From Photobacterium jeanii (GTDB lineage: Bacteria; Pseudomonadota; Gammaproteobacteria; Enterobacterales; Vibrionaceae): 64,000 nt of DNA. Below, piece by piece: positions 8,903 to 17,227 of this stretch (position 1 is its first letter; every line of letters starts with the position of its first letter). A program made the position numbers and the translations under genes. The stretch spans positions 62,001-126,000 of the forward strand of contig NZ_LVHF01000029.1 of NCBI RefSeq assembly GCF_001650345.1. The letters run 5' to 3'. A model generated the notes under the pieces. That model was given only the letters and a program-made list of their open reading frames with translations. It did no database searches and had not been told where the DNA came from.

Positions 8903-9871
8903 ATGATCAGTTTGGCGCATCGACTACAACGCATTCCAACCGCGCAAGCCTCGTTAGCGCTTGGCACGACCGGGCTTGGTTTGGCTTGGTCGCTATTTTT
9001 TCCCGATCACGCCCACCTGCTTCGTAGTATTTGTGCTGTTATTGGCGCTGCTCTACTCATTCCTGTTGTGCTCAAATATTTGTGCCACCCGAGTCTATTT
9101 CTGCAAGATCTCAAGCATCCACTATATGGCAGCTTGATGGCACCAATGACCATGACCATGTTGGTACTGGCTGATTACCTTTCTTCAATTCATATTAATA
9201 GTGCACGGTTATTGTGGTACCCAGCCCTTAGCTTGCACTATGTCATGCTGTCTACTTTCTTTTATTACCAATTAAAAAACTTTCGGTTGATTAACCTCTA
9301 CCCAAGCTGGTTTCTGTACCCCGTTGGCGCAATCAGCGGCACCTTGGCAGGTGTTCAAATTGGTCATCACACCTTCTCACTAGCCATGACTGATCTTTGC
9401 ATCATGATTTACTTCATCATGCTACCCGTGGTGCTTTACCGCCTTTGCTTTGCTAGTCGTTTACCACGTAAAGCACGTCCGACTCTTGCCATAATGGCAG
9501 CACCAGTTAACCTTTCCCTTGCCGCGTATTTATTGAATGTATCAGAGCCAGATTTAATTTTAACTGGCGCGTTAGGCGGTGTAGGTATCACCATGACTAT
9601 CTTGGTGTACCTCTGTTATTTCGATTTATTGAAACAAAGATTTCAGCCATCTTTAGCTGCGGTGACTTTCCCGTCAGTGATCAGTGCCGTTGCCAGTGAA
9701 CGTCTACGTCAGTTCTTGGTAGACGATTTCCCGCAATGGGCATGGCTTGAAAAGCTTGGGTTATTGGAAATTACCGTGGCCACCTGTTTAGTCTTTTGGG
9801 TGGGTTATCAATACGTGCGTTATTACTACCATCAGCACCAAACGCGCGAACTTGCGAAACAAGCCTTGTAA
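8903..9871 (+). CDS. TDT-family transporter (TehA/SLAC1-like)
   Basis: 322 residues, strongly hydrophobic, with about ten predicted membrane helices in the TehA/Mae1/SLAC1 arrangement (for example GLGLAWSLFFP and YGSLMAPMTMTMLVLADYL, resembling the family's GTGxxxL... and PxxxG helices). Members move anions, C4-dicarboxylates or mediate tellurite resistance; the substrate cannot be assigned. A strong AAGGAG precedes the ATG. It stands alone and ends at a bidirectional terminator shared with the DUF2750 gene. Confidence 0.8.
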   Translation: MISLAHRLQRIPTAQASLALGTTGLGLAWSLFFPDHAHLLRSICAVIGAALLIPVVLKYLCHPSLFLQDLKHPLYGSLMAPMTMTMLVLADYLSSIHINSARLLWYPALSLHYVMLSTFFYYQLKNFRLINLYPSWFLYPVGAISGTLAGVQIGHHTFSLAMTDLCIMIYFIMLPVVLYRLCFASRLPRKARPTLAIMAAPVNLSLAAYLLNVSEPDLILTGALGGVGITMTILVYLCYFDLLKQRFQPSLAAVTFPSVISAVASERLRQFLVDDFPQWAWLEKLGLLEITVATCLVFWVGYQYVRYYYHQHQTRELAKQAL

Positions 9872-9948
9872 TAACACGGGGATTACAGCTGTAATTTACC
9901 ACTCTGAGTTACAGGCCAAATATTTCCTAATCAAAACAGTGAAAACAA

Positions 9949-9978
9949 AAAACGGCGCTGAAAAATCAGCGCCGTTTT
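9949..9978. terminator. Bidirectional terminator
   Basis: Perfect 13-bp inverted repeat AAAACGGCGCTGA / TCAGCGCCGTTTT with a 4-base loop, between two convergent genes. Confidence 0.85.
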
Positions 9979-10018
9979 CACTTTCAACCTTAACGCTTTA
10001 TCAGCGTTAACAATGAAA

Positions 10019-10372
10019 TTAAAGGTAAAGCTTAGCCACGTCTTGTGGTTCTAGCTCGCTACCTTCAAGTTGTTCGTTCCAGTTTAGACCAACAAGCACA
10101 CCATCTTCAGCTAGAGTGATCATCCAATCTTCTAGGAAGATATCTAGTGGTAGTTCAGATACAAAGAACTCAGCCCACTCGTCTACGCAGTGAACTTGTG
10201 CGTCTTCTTTATTCGACCAAAATGGCATTACTTCTGAATTTTCAAACTCTGAAGATTCAACAGCTAGCCAGTCACCTTCTTCATTACGAAGACCCCAAAC
10301 AAAACGCGTTTCTTGGCTTTCAGTCACGAATAGATCCTGATTCGCTTGGATATCCGACGTTAACTTGGTCAT
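10019..10372 (-). CDS. DUF2750 family protein
   Basis: 117 residues from the ATG that follows GAGAGAAAATT. A longer reading adds nine residues but has no ribosome site. The small acidic soluble protein has the family's conserved pattern: a FVWGL...GDWLAVESS strand, a W/D-rich middle (CVDEWAEFF) and a final LAEDGVLVGLNWN region. The function of DUF2750 is unknown. A divergent paralogue is at 62415-62807. No operon partners. Confidence 0.75.
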   Translation of the reverse strand: MTKLTSDIQANQDLFVTESQETRFVWGLRNEEGDWLAVESSEFENSEVMPFWSNKEDAQVHCVDEWAEFFVSELPLDIFLEDWMITLAEDGVLVGLNWNEQLEGSELEPQDVAKLYL

Positions 10373-10639
10373 AATTTTCTCTCTACTGTTCGTTGCCACT
10401 TGGCGATAATTGCCGCCTATTCTACCAAAAAACCTGACTTAGACGATATTTCCAGATTAACTTTATTTGAAATATTAGCGTGTTCATGCTGTGAATCGCC
10501 CTAGCACTCTACTTACTTGATAGACGAGTCCAAAAAGTGAGCAATCAGATATTTGCGTGCTCATTATACTTATCAAGCAACTCTCAGCCCTTATGAAGGC
10601 TTATAGCATTGGATTTGGTAAGTAGGAACTGAAGACGTT

Positions 10640-11236
10640 ATGGCAACTGTGGACTGGTTAAACTATCTCAATACTCAAAGCCTGTTACCGCCTCGTTCAC
10701 ATGTGGTGGAAGCCAACCAGTTTCTTGGTGAACGCCAATCTACCAATATTGCGGTTGATTGTGGCTGTGGCTCGGGTCGTGATGCTCTATATCTATTAGA
10801 GCAAGGTTTTCAAGTTTATGCCTTTGACAAAGATTTAGCCTCGATTGAAAAGCTCGCTCAGCATACGCTAGCAGCAGACAACCCTATGCTTGATGTCAAA
10901 ATCAGCACCTTTGATGAATACCAATTTCCTCGAGCACACTTGATCAACGCCAGTGCCTGTCTGTTTTACAGTAAACCAGATGAATTCAATACCTTCTGGA
11001 AAAACATGGAAAAGAGTTTATTCAGCGGTGGGATCTTTTGTGGTCACTTTATTGGCAAAGACGGCAGTGATGAGAATGAACAATTACCCATTCTCACTCA
11101 CAGCAAAAATGACATCGAAACGCTACTCGCAAACTTTTATATTATTGCTTGGCAAGAGAAAAAAGAACGATCTGCACAGCTCACCGGTGAACAAAGGTAT
11201 TGGACTGTCTATACAGTTACCGCCCTGAAAAAATAA
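10640..11236 (+). CDS. Class I SAM-dependent methyltransferase
   Basis: 198 residues. Motif I is VDCGCGSGRDALYLLEQG (about 52-69), with the acidic end of strand 2 at AFDKD, then a Rossmann-like methyltransferase core. The size and the SGRDALYL loop resemble TehB/thiopurine-type small-molecule methyltransferases. The substrate is unknown. It sits between a DUF2750 gene and rarD with separate spacing, so no functional link is evident. Confidence 0.8.
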   Translation: MATVDWLNYLNTQSLLPPRSHVVEANQFLGERQSTNIAVDCGCGSGRDALYLLEQGFQVYAFDKDLASIEKLAQHTLAADNPMLDVKISTFDEYQFPRAHLINASACLFYSKPDEFNTFWKNMEKSLFSGGIFCGHFIGKDGSDENEQLPILTHSKNDIETLLANFYIIAWQEKKERSAQLTGEQRYWTVYTVTALKK

Positions 11237-11403
11237 GCATGACAGTAAGTGGTTTAACGAGATATCATTAATTTCGTCATGCTTTAACGTAAAAGTAGCT
11301 CTGGTTAGAATTCTTCATAATAAATTTACACAATTCGCTTCAATCCGACTAAGTTTAGTGACAGAATCGCACTCATCTAATTCACTCTCGATGGAATTCA
11401 ACC

Positions 11404-12306
11404 ATGCAATCTCAACGTGCAGGCAACGCGTTAGCGGCCTTCTCTTTTGTACTTTGGGGCTTGTTACCTCTTTATTATCAATATTTGCCACAAGCAAATA
11501 TTAACGACTTGCTGGCACTACGTATTGTATTCTCTGTGCCATGTATGTTTTTGATTTGCATGATGTTGCGCCAGCCTTTGCCTAAACTGGCTGAATTATT
11601 AAAAGATAAACGCTCATTGGTTATGGCTTTTATCGCTGGCCTCATTATGTGTGTCTCTTGGTATGCCTTCACTTGGGCCATGACCCATGGGCAAGTATTA
11701 GCAGCCAGCCTAGGATTTTTTATAAATCCCCTATTTGCGATCGCTCTGGCGGTATTCTTCCTAAAAGAGCGTCTTTCCCATGCACAAGTCATGGCTGTAA
11801 TTTTGGGTATTTTAGGTATTGGTTACCAAGTTTGGCATTACGGCGAACTTCCTTGGATCTCATTGATCATGGGTAGCTTCTTCGCGCTTTACGGCCTGTG
11901 TAAGAAAAACATTCGCTTCGATGCGATGACATCAGTAACTTTAGAAGCGGCTTTGCTAGCACCTTTGGCAATCGGCTTCCTCGCTTGGACATACATAGAT
12001 GGCACCAGTACGGCGCTCTATGCCGACAGTAGCACCTTGATGCTTTATATAGGCTCTGCACCTGTAACGCTGGCACCTTTGGTCTTTTTTGCGCTGGCGA
12101 TCAACCGCACTAGCCTAACTATGGTGGGATTGATGCAATACATCGAGCCAAGCCTACAATTCATCTTAGCTGTCGTGCTATTTAATGAAGTGTTTGACGG
12201 CGTTAAAGCCGTAAGCTTTGGTTTTATCTGGCTAGGACTCATACTTTGTACACTAGAGGCAGTGCTTCGTATGGTAAAGCGCCGCAAGCGAATGCAGACC
12301 AGCTAA
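11404..12306 (+). CDS. rarD: RarD protein, EamA/DMT-family permease
   Basis: 300 residues with ten predicted membrane helices in two EamA repeats. It opens with the RarD-typical AGNALAAFSFVLWGLLPLYY and contains LLALRIVFSVP, MTHGQVLAASLGFFINPL and LMQYIEPSLQFILAV, which closely fit RarD. The E. coli protein is of similar length. It is a predicted exporter in the drug/metabolite transporter superfamily with substrate unknown. Monocistronic, with a terminator about 100 bases downstream. Confidence 0.9.
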   Translation: MQSQRAGNALAAFSFVLWGLLPLYYQYLPQANINDLLALRIVFSVPCMFLICMMLRQPLPKLAELLKDKRSLVMAFIAGLIMCVSWYAFTWAMTHGQVLAASLGFFINPLFAIALAVFFLKERLSHAQVMAVILGILGIGYQVWHYGELPWISLIMGSFFALYGLCKKNIRFDAMTSVTLEAALLAPLAIGFLAWTYIDGTSTALYADSSTLMLYIGSAPVTLAPLVFFALAINRTSLTMVGLMQYIEPSLQFILAVVLFNEVFDGVKAVSFGFIWLGLILCTLEAVLRMVKRRKRMQTS

Positions 12307-12308
12307 AA

Positions 12309-12358
12309 CGTTAGCTCTTGTCGTTAGCTCTTGTCGTTAGCTCTTGTCGTTAGCTCTT
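12309..12358 (+). repeat. 13-bp tandem repeat, nearly four copies
   Basis: CGTTAGCTCTTGT occurs at 12309-12321, 12322-12334 and 12335-12347, with a partial fourth copy at 12348-12358. It lies just after the rarD stop codon, so slippage here would change only the 3' untranslated region. Confidence 0.9.
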
Positions 12359-12403
12359 AGAGTAAGAGCTAGGGTCAGCACTGGCGCAAATCCAAATATG
12401 GAT

Positions 12404-12435
12404 AGGCTTAGCGGAAAATTCGCTAAGCCTTTTTT
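12404..12435 (+). terminator. Terminator downstream of rarD
   Basis: Stem AGGCTTAGCG (12404-12413) / CGCTAAGCCT (12421-12430) followed by TTTTT. Confidence 0.85.
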
Positions 12436-12618
12436 CCATCTGGTTGCACACACGTGCATAACACAACACCTATCACACAAATCACCTTTCTTGTTGTCAT
12501 CAGAGTTAATCTGGTGAAATCTGTGCCACTATAATAATCAGTAAGCTAAGTAGTTGATCTTAAATTTGTTAAGTAACGAATCTCCCCACATTGGCATGGA
12601 GCAGCCTTAGGAGGATAA

Positions 12619-13020
12619 ATGGACATTCATCAGGTTTTTAACGACAGTTTTGACCGCTGTAATCGTAACGAAGCATTCCTCAAGAAGTTCTATGCGCGCT
12701 TTTTTCTAAAAGATCAGAAATTTAAAGAAATGTTTGAAGGCGTTGATATGGCGAAGCAAATGACCATGATTAAAGCGTCGATGATCATCATTATGCTTGC
12801 GCCAACGTCGGCTTCTGCACGCCAAACAGTAAGAGGCTACGCCAAACGCCACGGTAAAGATGGAATTGGCATTACCACAGACGATCTCAAGATTTGGTTT
12901 GAGTGTTTACTGAAAACCATTGAAGAATGTGATCCTAGATTCTCAGATCAAGTTGCGAGGGCATGGCAAGAAGCATTCGCTGATGGGCTTGCCATCATGC
13001 AGACAGAATGCGAGGTGTAA
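12619..13020 (+). CDS. Single-domain globin-like protein
   Basis: 133 residues, all helical, in the layout of bacterial globins: DRCNRNEAFLKKFYARFF for the A-B helices, MIKASMIIIMLAP for E, and YAKRHGKDGIGI with the likely heme-binding proximal His in RHG. It ends with WFECLLKTIEECDP...WQEAFADGLAIMQ (G-H helices). Such globins bind O2 or NO; the actual role here is unknown. A very strong AGGAGG precedes the ATG. It converges with a DUF2960-like gene across a hairpin. Confidence 0.75.
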   Translation: MDIHQVFNDSFDRCNRNEAFLKKFYARFFLKDQKFKEMFEGVDMAKQMTMIKASMIIIMLAPTSASARQTVRGYAKRHGKDGIGITTDDLKIWFECLLKTIEECDPRFSDQVARAWQEAFADGLAIMQTECEV

Positions 13021-13045
13021 CGCAGGTTCAGCAATAACATAATCA

Positions 13046-13087
13046 GGTCTACCTAATAACTACTCATGTAAGCCATTTAGGTAGACC
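13046..13087. terminator. Hairpin between convergent genes
   Basis: 11-bp inverted repeat GGTCTACCTAA (13046-13056) / TTAGGTAGACC (13077-13087) with a 20-base loop and no T-run on either side. It is probably a transcript-end stabiliser or weak bidirectional terminator. Confidence 0.45.
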
Positions 13088-13097
13088 AATAGCACAA

Positions 13098-13361
13098 CTA
13101 CTTATGGCCAACGCCACGGTTTTCTTTTTGCGCCAGAGTGATACGACCGAAGCCTAATTTTTTGAAGTAGTTATCGCGGTAATCTTTCGCTGCTTTCGAT
13201 GAGTTAGATACCATTTCTACCTGAAGTTCCATCTTCAAGAACTCTGTAAGATCAATACCTTCCGCAGCAGCTACCGCTTCGTGGATAGTACGGAACTGAT
13301 CGTATGAAAATGTCAGAGTTTTTTCCTGTTTTTTGTAGGTATATAGGATTGTGCGAGACAT
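13098..13361 (-). CDS. Small DUF2960-like protein
   Basis: 87 residues, basic, soluble. The layout SRTILYTYKKQEKTLTFSYDQFRTIHEAVAAAEG followed by an amphipathic helix resembles the Vibrionaceae/Shewanella DUF2960 family, which I recall only by pattern. No catalytic motif or membrane segment. Function unknown. Confidence 0.6.
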   Translation of the reverse strand: MSRTILYTYKKQEKTLTFSYDQFRTIHEAVAAAEGIDLTEFLKMELQVEMVSNSSKAAKDYRDNYFKKLGFGRITLAQKENRGVGHK

Positions 13362-13464
13362 AAGAAGTTACCAATTTTGCAAATAGGCGCTGACTTTACC
13401 TTATTTTGCCGCCAGACCCAACTTTTCCCCTCTTTTCTTAACCGCAGCACCTAACCTCAGGCAT

Positions 13465-13496
13465 AAAAAACACCCTTTAGCCATTGCTAAAGGGTG
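13465..13496 (-). terminator. Terminator of the small secreted protein gene
   Basis: Perfect 11-bp stem CACCCTTTAGC / GCTAAAGGGTG with a 4-base loop. On the minus strand it is followed by TTTTTT. Confidence 0.85.
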
Positions 13497-13539
13497 AACT
13501 GACAGTGGATATCAACAACAAGTTTATGAAGTTAAACGC

Positions 13540-13749
13540 TTAGCGCCCTTCCTGAATTTCTTGGCGCATTTTGCATGAATGGTAATTAGCAGCATCAATA
13601 CCATCCATATTGTTGCTCGCTTTGGTCAATTTAGCTGACTGACAAACAACAGAAGTAGGTTTAGCTTGGTTTTCAGTTGTGCTGTTATTCGCCATTGCAT
13701 TAACCGAAAATAATGAAATAAACAATGCAGGAATAAGTAACTTTTTCAT
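13540..13749 (-). CDS. Small exported protein of unknown function
   Basis: 69 residues: a clear signal peptide (MKKLLIPALFISLFSVNAMA, cleavage near residue 20) and a 49-residue mature part with two Cys (VVCQSAKL, YHSCKMRQ) that could form a disulfide in the periplasm. It has its own terminator and a GAGG-type ribosome site. No family recognised. Confidence 0.65.
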   Translation of the reverse strand: MKKLLIPALFISLFSVNAMANNSTTENQAKPTSVVCQSAKLTKASNNMDGIDAANYHSCKMRQEIQEGR

Positions 13750-14205
13750 AAATCACCTCAATTGGTTAATTTAATAATCAGAGTTCTTTCCATATAGAGA
13801 AATAAAGTTAGAGCTGCATTAAGCTATTTTATAAATATTCCAATGATGAGAAATAAAATAGTATTAATGCTGACCTCTTCATTTCAATTAATTCCTTTTA
13901 CGCATTCACAGTAGCACTATAAACTTAACTGTTCTTGAACATAAAATTAGCAAAGATACCGTTTATAATTAATTCAAGTTAGGTTCAGATATAAAGCTAT
14001 GTATTCAAGCTTCTTTCGTTAATAAAGCTTCATTTATAGCTACAACAGCAATGGCTTGTTCTAACGGCATAAATTTAATAAAAGAATATAGCTCAATCGT
14101 ATTTGAGGGCAAGATAACAGTTTTTCAGAATAATGGTGAGTCAGTGGAAGGGCTATAAAACAAAACCCAGCAACAAAAAGAGGTATGCTACTGGGCTTTT
14201 GAACG
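13750..14205. other. Noncoding stretch upstream of the small exported protein
   Basis: AT-rich. It carries the promoter side of the 13540-13749 gene and the region after nrdG. A 78-codon ORF here overlaps nrdG out of frame and is rejected. I see no other structure. Confidence 0.4.
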
Positions 14206-14679
14206 CTATGAAATGTCTTTAAAGTAATGAATAACTTGATTATCGCTTCCGCGCCAAACCAAAGAAGGATCATGCCTCTCCTTCTCAAACTTGCCATCGA
14301 TCATGACATCCACTAGCTCAATCACAGCTTGTTGCTCTGGTGTCAGTTCAGCTAGCAAATAACCTGACCATAACCAAATATCTTTACCTGGGCACTCTTC
14401 TCGCACTCGTTTCACCAATTTAAGCACTGCTGAAACATTCTCAGGGTGCAATGGATCACCACCTGAAAGTGATAAACCACGGCGTTTGATGCGATCGTCA
14501 TTCAAATCATGAATAATTTGATCTTCCATCTGCTGAGTGAACAAGTGACCACTATCTAACCGCCATGTACTTTTGTTGTAGCACCCACGGCATTGATGCA
14601 CGCAACCAGACACGAACAAGGTGCAACGCGTGCCCGGTCCGTTCACTACATCAACAGGGTAATAATTATGATAATGCAC
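14206..14679 (-). CDS. nrdG: Anaerobic ribonucleotide reductase activating protein
   Basis: 157 residues from a GTG start placed six bases after GAGG; this gives MHYHNYYPVD, matching the E. coli NrdG N-terminus. A GTG four codons upstream is less likely. It is a radical SAM enzyme with cluster motif CVHQCRGC (CxxxCxxC) and the GGDPLH SAM-binding loop. It uses a [4Fe-4S] cluster, SAM and an electron donor to create the glycyl radical on NrdD. It lies downstream of nrdD on the same strand, with a hairpin between them that may lower its expression relative to nrdD. Confidence 0.95.
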   Translation of the reverse strand: MHYHNYYPVDVVNGPGTRCTLFVSGCVHQCRGCYNKSTWRLDSGHLFTQQMEDQIIHDLNDDRIKRRGLSLSGGDPLHPENVSAVLKLVKRVREECPGKDIWLWSGYLLAELTPEQQAVIELVDVMIDGKFEKERHDPSLVWRGSDNQVIHYFKDIS

Positions 14680-14724
14680 TATGAGCCTCACTCAGTCGCT
14701 AAGAACTGCGGTAGGTGGAAAATA

Positions 14725-14750
14725 AAAGAAGTGCCCGTGAGCACTTCTTT
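14725..14750 (-). terminator. Hairpin between nrdD and nrdG
   Basis: AAAGAAGTGC / GCACTTCTTT with a 6-base loop, followed by TATTTT on the minus strand. Probably a partial terminator giving less nrdG than nrdD transcript. Confidence 0.65.
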
Positions 14751-14789
14751 ATTGATATTAGTTAAGTCAGCTTTGCTTTTTAATAGCAA

Positions 14790-16910
14790 TTACATGTGCT
14801 TAACGCGACGCTTCACTTCTTCTTGTTTACCGAAGTTAAACGGACGCGCATCAGGGCTACCTAGGTAACCACATACACGACGCGTTACAGACACACGAGA
14901 TGGCTCGTGGTTGCCACACTTAGGACAAGTAAAGCCTTTGCTTGTACAGTCAAATTCACCAGTAAAGCCACAGTCGTAACACTCATCGATTGGTGTGTTC
15001 GTGCCGTAGTAAGGTACACGTGAGTAGCTGTAATCCCATACGTTTTCTAACGCTTCTACGTTATGCTGAATGTTCGGGTATTCGCCGTAACAAATGAAAC
15101 CACCGTTCGCGATGTCTGGGTACGGCATTTCAAAGTCAATCTTGTCGTATGGGTTTACTTGTTTCTCTACATCTAAGTGGAAACTGTTTGTGTAGTAACC
15201 TTTGTCGGTTACACCGCCAACAACACCAAACTCTTTAGTATCGATAGAACAGAAACGGCTACATAGGTTTTCACTTGGCGTGCTGTATAAGCTAAAGCCG
15301 TAACCTGTTTCAGCTTTCCACTGCTCAGTAGCATCTTTCAGACGCTGAACAATCGCTAGTGCTTTGTTACGTAGTTCTTCGCTATCGTAAACGTGCGTTT
15401 CTGTGCCGTATAGCGCATTGATCGTTTCGTGGATACCGATGTAACCCAAAGAAATCGATGCACGACCGTTCTTAAAGATCTCAGATACGTTGTCGTCAGC
15501 ATTTAGACGAACACCACATGCACCTTCCATATATAGGATTGGCGCTACGCGAGCTTTCACGCCTTCAAGACGAGAAATACGAGTTTCTAGTGCACGACGT
15601 GCAAGCTGTAGACGCTCATCAAGCAGCGTAAAGAATGCCGCTTCATCACCTTTAGCTTGTAGCGCAATACGCGGTAAGTTCAGGCTCACAACACCGATGT
15701 TGTTACGACCTTCGTGGATCAACTCACCATTTTCTTCGTAAGCACCAAGGAAGCTACGACAACCCATTGGCGTTTTGAACGAACCCGTTACTTCAACCAC
15801 TTTGTCGTAGTTCAAGATATCTGGGTACATACGCTTAGATGCACACTCAAGCGCCAGTTGCTTGATATCGTAGTTCGCGTCACCCGCTTTGTGGTTCAAG
15901 CCATCTTTGATTGCAAATACCAGTTTCGGGAATACCGCTGTTTTACGGTTTTTACCTAGGCCAGCAATACGGTTCTTTAGGATAGATTGTTGAATAAGAC
16001 GAGATTCCCAAGACGTACCAAGACCAAAACCAAACGTCACGAACGGTGTTTGACCATTTGCTGTATGCAGTGTGTTTACTTCGTACTCAAGTGATTGGAA
16101 TGCGTCGTAACACTCTTTTTCAGTACGCTTGATCGCGAAATCTTCCGGCGTTGGAATATCCCACTCTTTCGCTACAGCAAGATGTTTCTCGTAGCTTACT
16201 GTCACAAACGGTGCTAGCACTTCATCGATACGGTTAATCGTTGTACCACCGTAAATGTGGCTAGCAACTTGCGCGATGATCTGTGCAGTCACTGCTGTTG
16301 CTGTTGAAATTGATTTTGGCGTATCAATTTCAGCATTACCCATCTTAAAGCCATGCGTTAGCATGCCTTTCAAATCGATAAGCATACAGTTAAACATCGG
16401 GAAGAACGGTGAGTAATCTAAATCATGGTAGTGAATGTCACCCATCTCGTGTGCTTGCACGATGTCACGCGGCAACAGGTGCTGTTTCGCGTAGTGCTTA
16501 GCTACAATACCTGCTAGCAAATCGCGTTGAGTCGGGATTACCTTGCTGTCTTTGTTTGCGTTTTCGTTTAGCAGAGAAGCATTGCTCTGCTCGATCAAAC
16601 CACGGATCTCATTATTTAGGTGGCTTTTCTTCTCACGCGAGATATCACGGTCGTGACGGTACTCAATGTACGCACGCGCAACTTCTTTGTGAGGACCTGC
16701 CATAAGGTGGTTTTCAACTGCGTCCTGAATGGCGTGAATTTCAACTTCTTTCGCCGATATGAACTGTGACAGCACACCATCTGCAACCGAAGCCGCATAG
16801 GCCTCATTCATGGCTTCAACTGACTTAGCAGCGCTAAGTACAGCTTCTTTGATGCGTAGTGTATCGAATGGTACACGGCATCCATCACGCTTAATAACAA
16901 CAGGGTTCAC
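14790..16910 (-). CDS. nrdD: Anaerobic ribonucleoside-triphosphate reductase
   Basis: 706 residues (E. coli 712). N-terminal ATP-cone (about 1-95, VVIKRDGCRVPFDTLRIKEAV), a central ten-stranded barrel, a C-terminal zinc site with CYDCG and CPKCG, and the glycyl-radical loop RRVCGYLG near residue 680. It converts NTPs to dNTPs without oxygen, using formate as reductant. The GTG start follows TAGGAG by six bases. Upstream lie two NrdR boxes and an FNR site, consistent with dNTP- and oxygen-dependent control. nrdG follows in the same direction. Confidence 0.97.
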   Translation of the reverse strand: MNPVVIKRDGCRVPFDTLRIKEAVLSAAKSVEAMNEAYAASVADGVLSQFISAKEVEIHAIQDAVENHLMAGPHKEVARAYIEYRHDRDISREKKSHLNNEIRGLIEQSNASLLNENANKDSKVIPTQRDLLAGIVAKHYAKQHLLPRDIVQAHEMGDIHYHDLDYSPFFPMFNCMLIDLKGMLTHGFKMGNAEIDTPKSISTATAVTAQIIAQVASHIYGGTTINRIDEVLAPFVTVSYEKHLAVAKEWDIPTPEDFAIKRTEKECYDAFQSLEYEVNTLHTANGQTPFVTFGFGLGTSWESRLIQQSILKNRIAGLGKNRKTAVFPKLVFAIKDGLNHKAGDANYDIKQLALECASKRMYPDILNYDKVVEVTGSFKTPMGCRSFLGAYEENGELIHEGRNNIGVVSLNLPRIALQAKGDEAAFFTLLDERLQLARRALETRISRLEGVKARVAPILYMEGACGVRLNADDNVSEIFKNGRASISLGYIGIHETINALYGTETHVYDSEELRNKALAIVQRLKDATEQWKAETGYGFSLYSTPSENLCSRFCSIDTKEFGVVGGVTDKGYYTNSFHLDVEKQVNPYDKIDFEMPYPDIANGGFICYGEYPNIQHNVEALENVWDYSYSRVPYYGTNTPIDECYDCGFTGEFDCTSKGFTCPKCGNHEPSRVSVTRRVCGYLGSPDARPFNFGKQEEVKRRVKHM

Positions 16911-16944
16911 AGCTGGCTCCTATAAAATGACACTGTCACTTAAA

Positions 16945-16991
16945 ACACTAAATATAGGTATCTGGTTAACAGTCACTACAATATATGGGGG
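16945..16991 (-). promoter_or_regulatory. Pair of NrdR boxes upstream of nrdD
   Basis: ACACTAAATATAGGTA (16945-16960) and CTACAATATATGGGGG (16976-16991) both resemble the NrdR consensus ACACWATATATWGTGT. Their centres are 31 bp apart, the three-helix-turn spacing known for NrdR operators. Both lie within 85 bases of the nrdD start codon. Confidence 0.7.
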
Positions 16992-17022
16992 TGTATTAAG
17001 CAAAATTTACGCTCAATAAACA

Positions 17023-17036
17023 TTGATCAAAATCAA
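17023..17036. promoter_or_regulatory. FNR-binding site upstream of nrdD
   Basis: TTGATCAAAATCAA is a perfect match to the FNR consensus TTGAT-N4-ATCAA. It lies 113 bases upstream of the nrdD start, and nrdD is a classic FNR-activated gene. The divergent cyclase gene starts about 190 bases away on the other side. Confidence 0.8.
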
Positions 17037-17227
17037 GTTTTCACAATAGGCGGATAGGGATCGAACGATGATTATGAGCAGCTGCAAAATTTGAAATGTA
17101 ATTTATTTTGCAACCCTTTTTGTCAATCAATTTATTAGCTTCAAACTCACTTTTTCACGAAAAAAGTCCTTGCATTCTATAAATTCAAGTACACTAATCG
17201 CAGTGGATAATAATACGTATAATTGAC

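Noticed and set aside
12588..12605. Sigma-54-like TTGGCATGGAGC upstream of the globin gene, similar to the one at 31485
   Set aside because: The -12 GC does not fall ten bases after GG, and the element would end within the ribosome site of the gene.
14061..14297. 78-codon minus-strand ORF overlapping the nrdG 3' end
   Set aside because: Out of frame with nrdG, no ribosome site, runs into AT-rich noncoding DNA.
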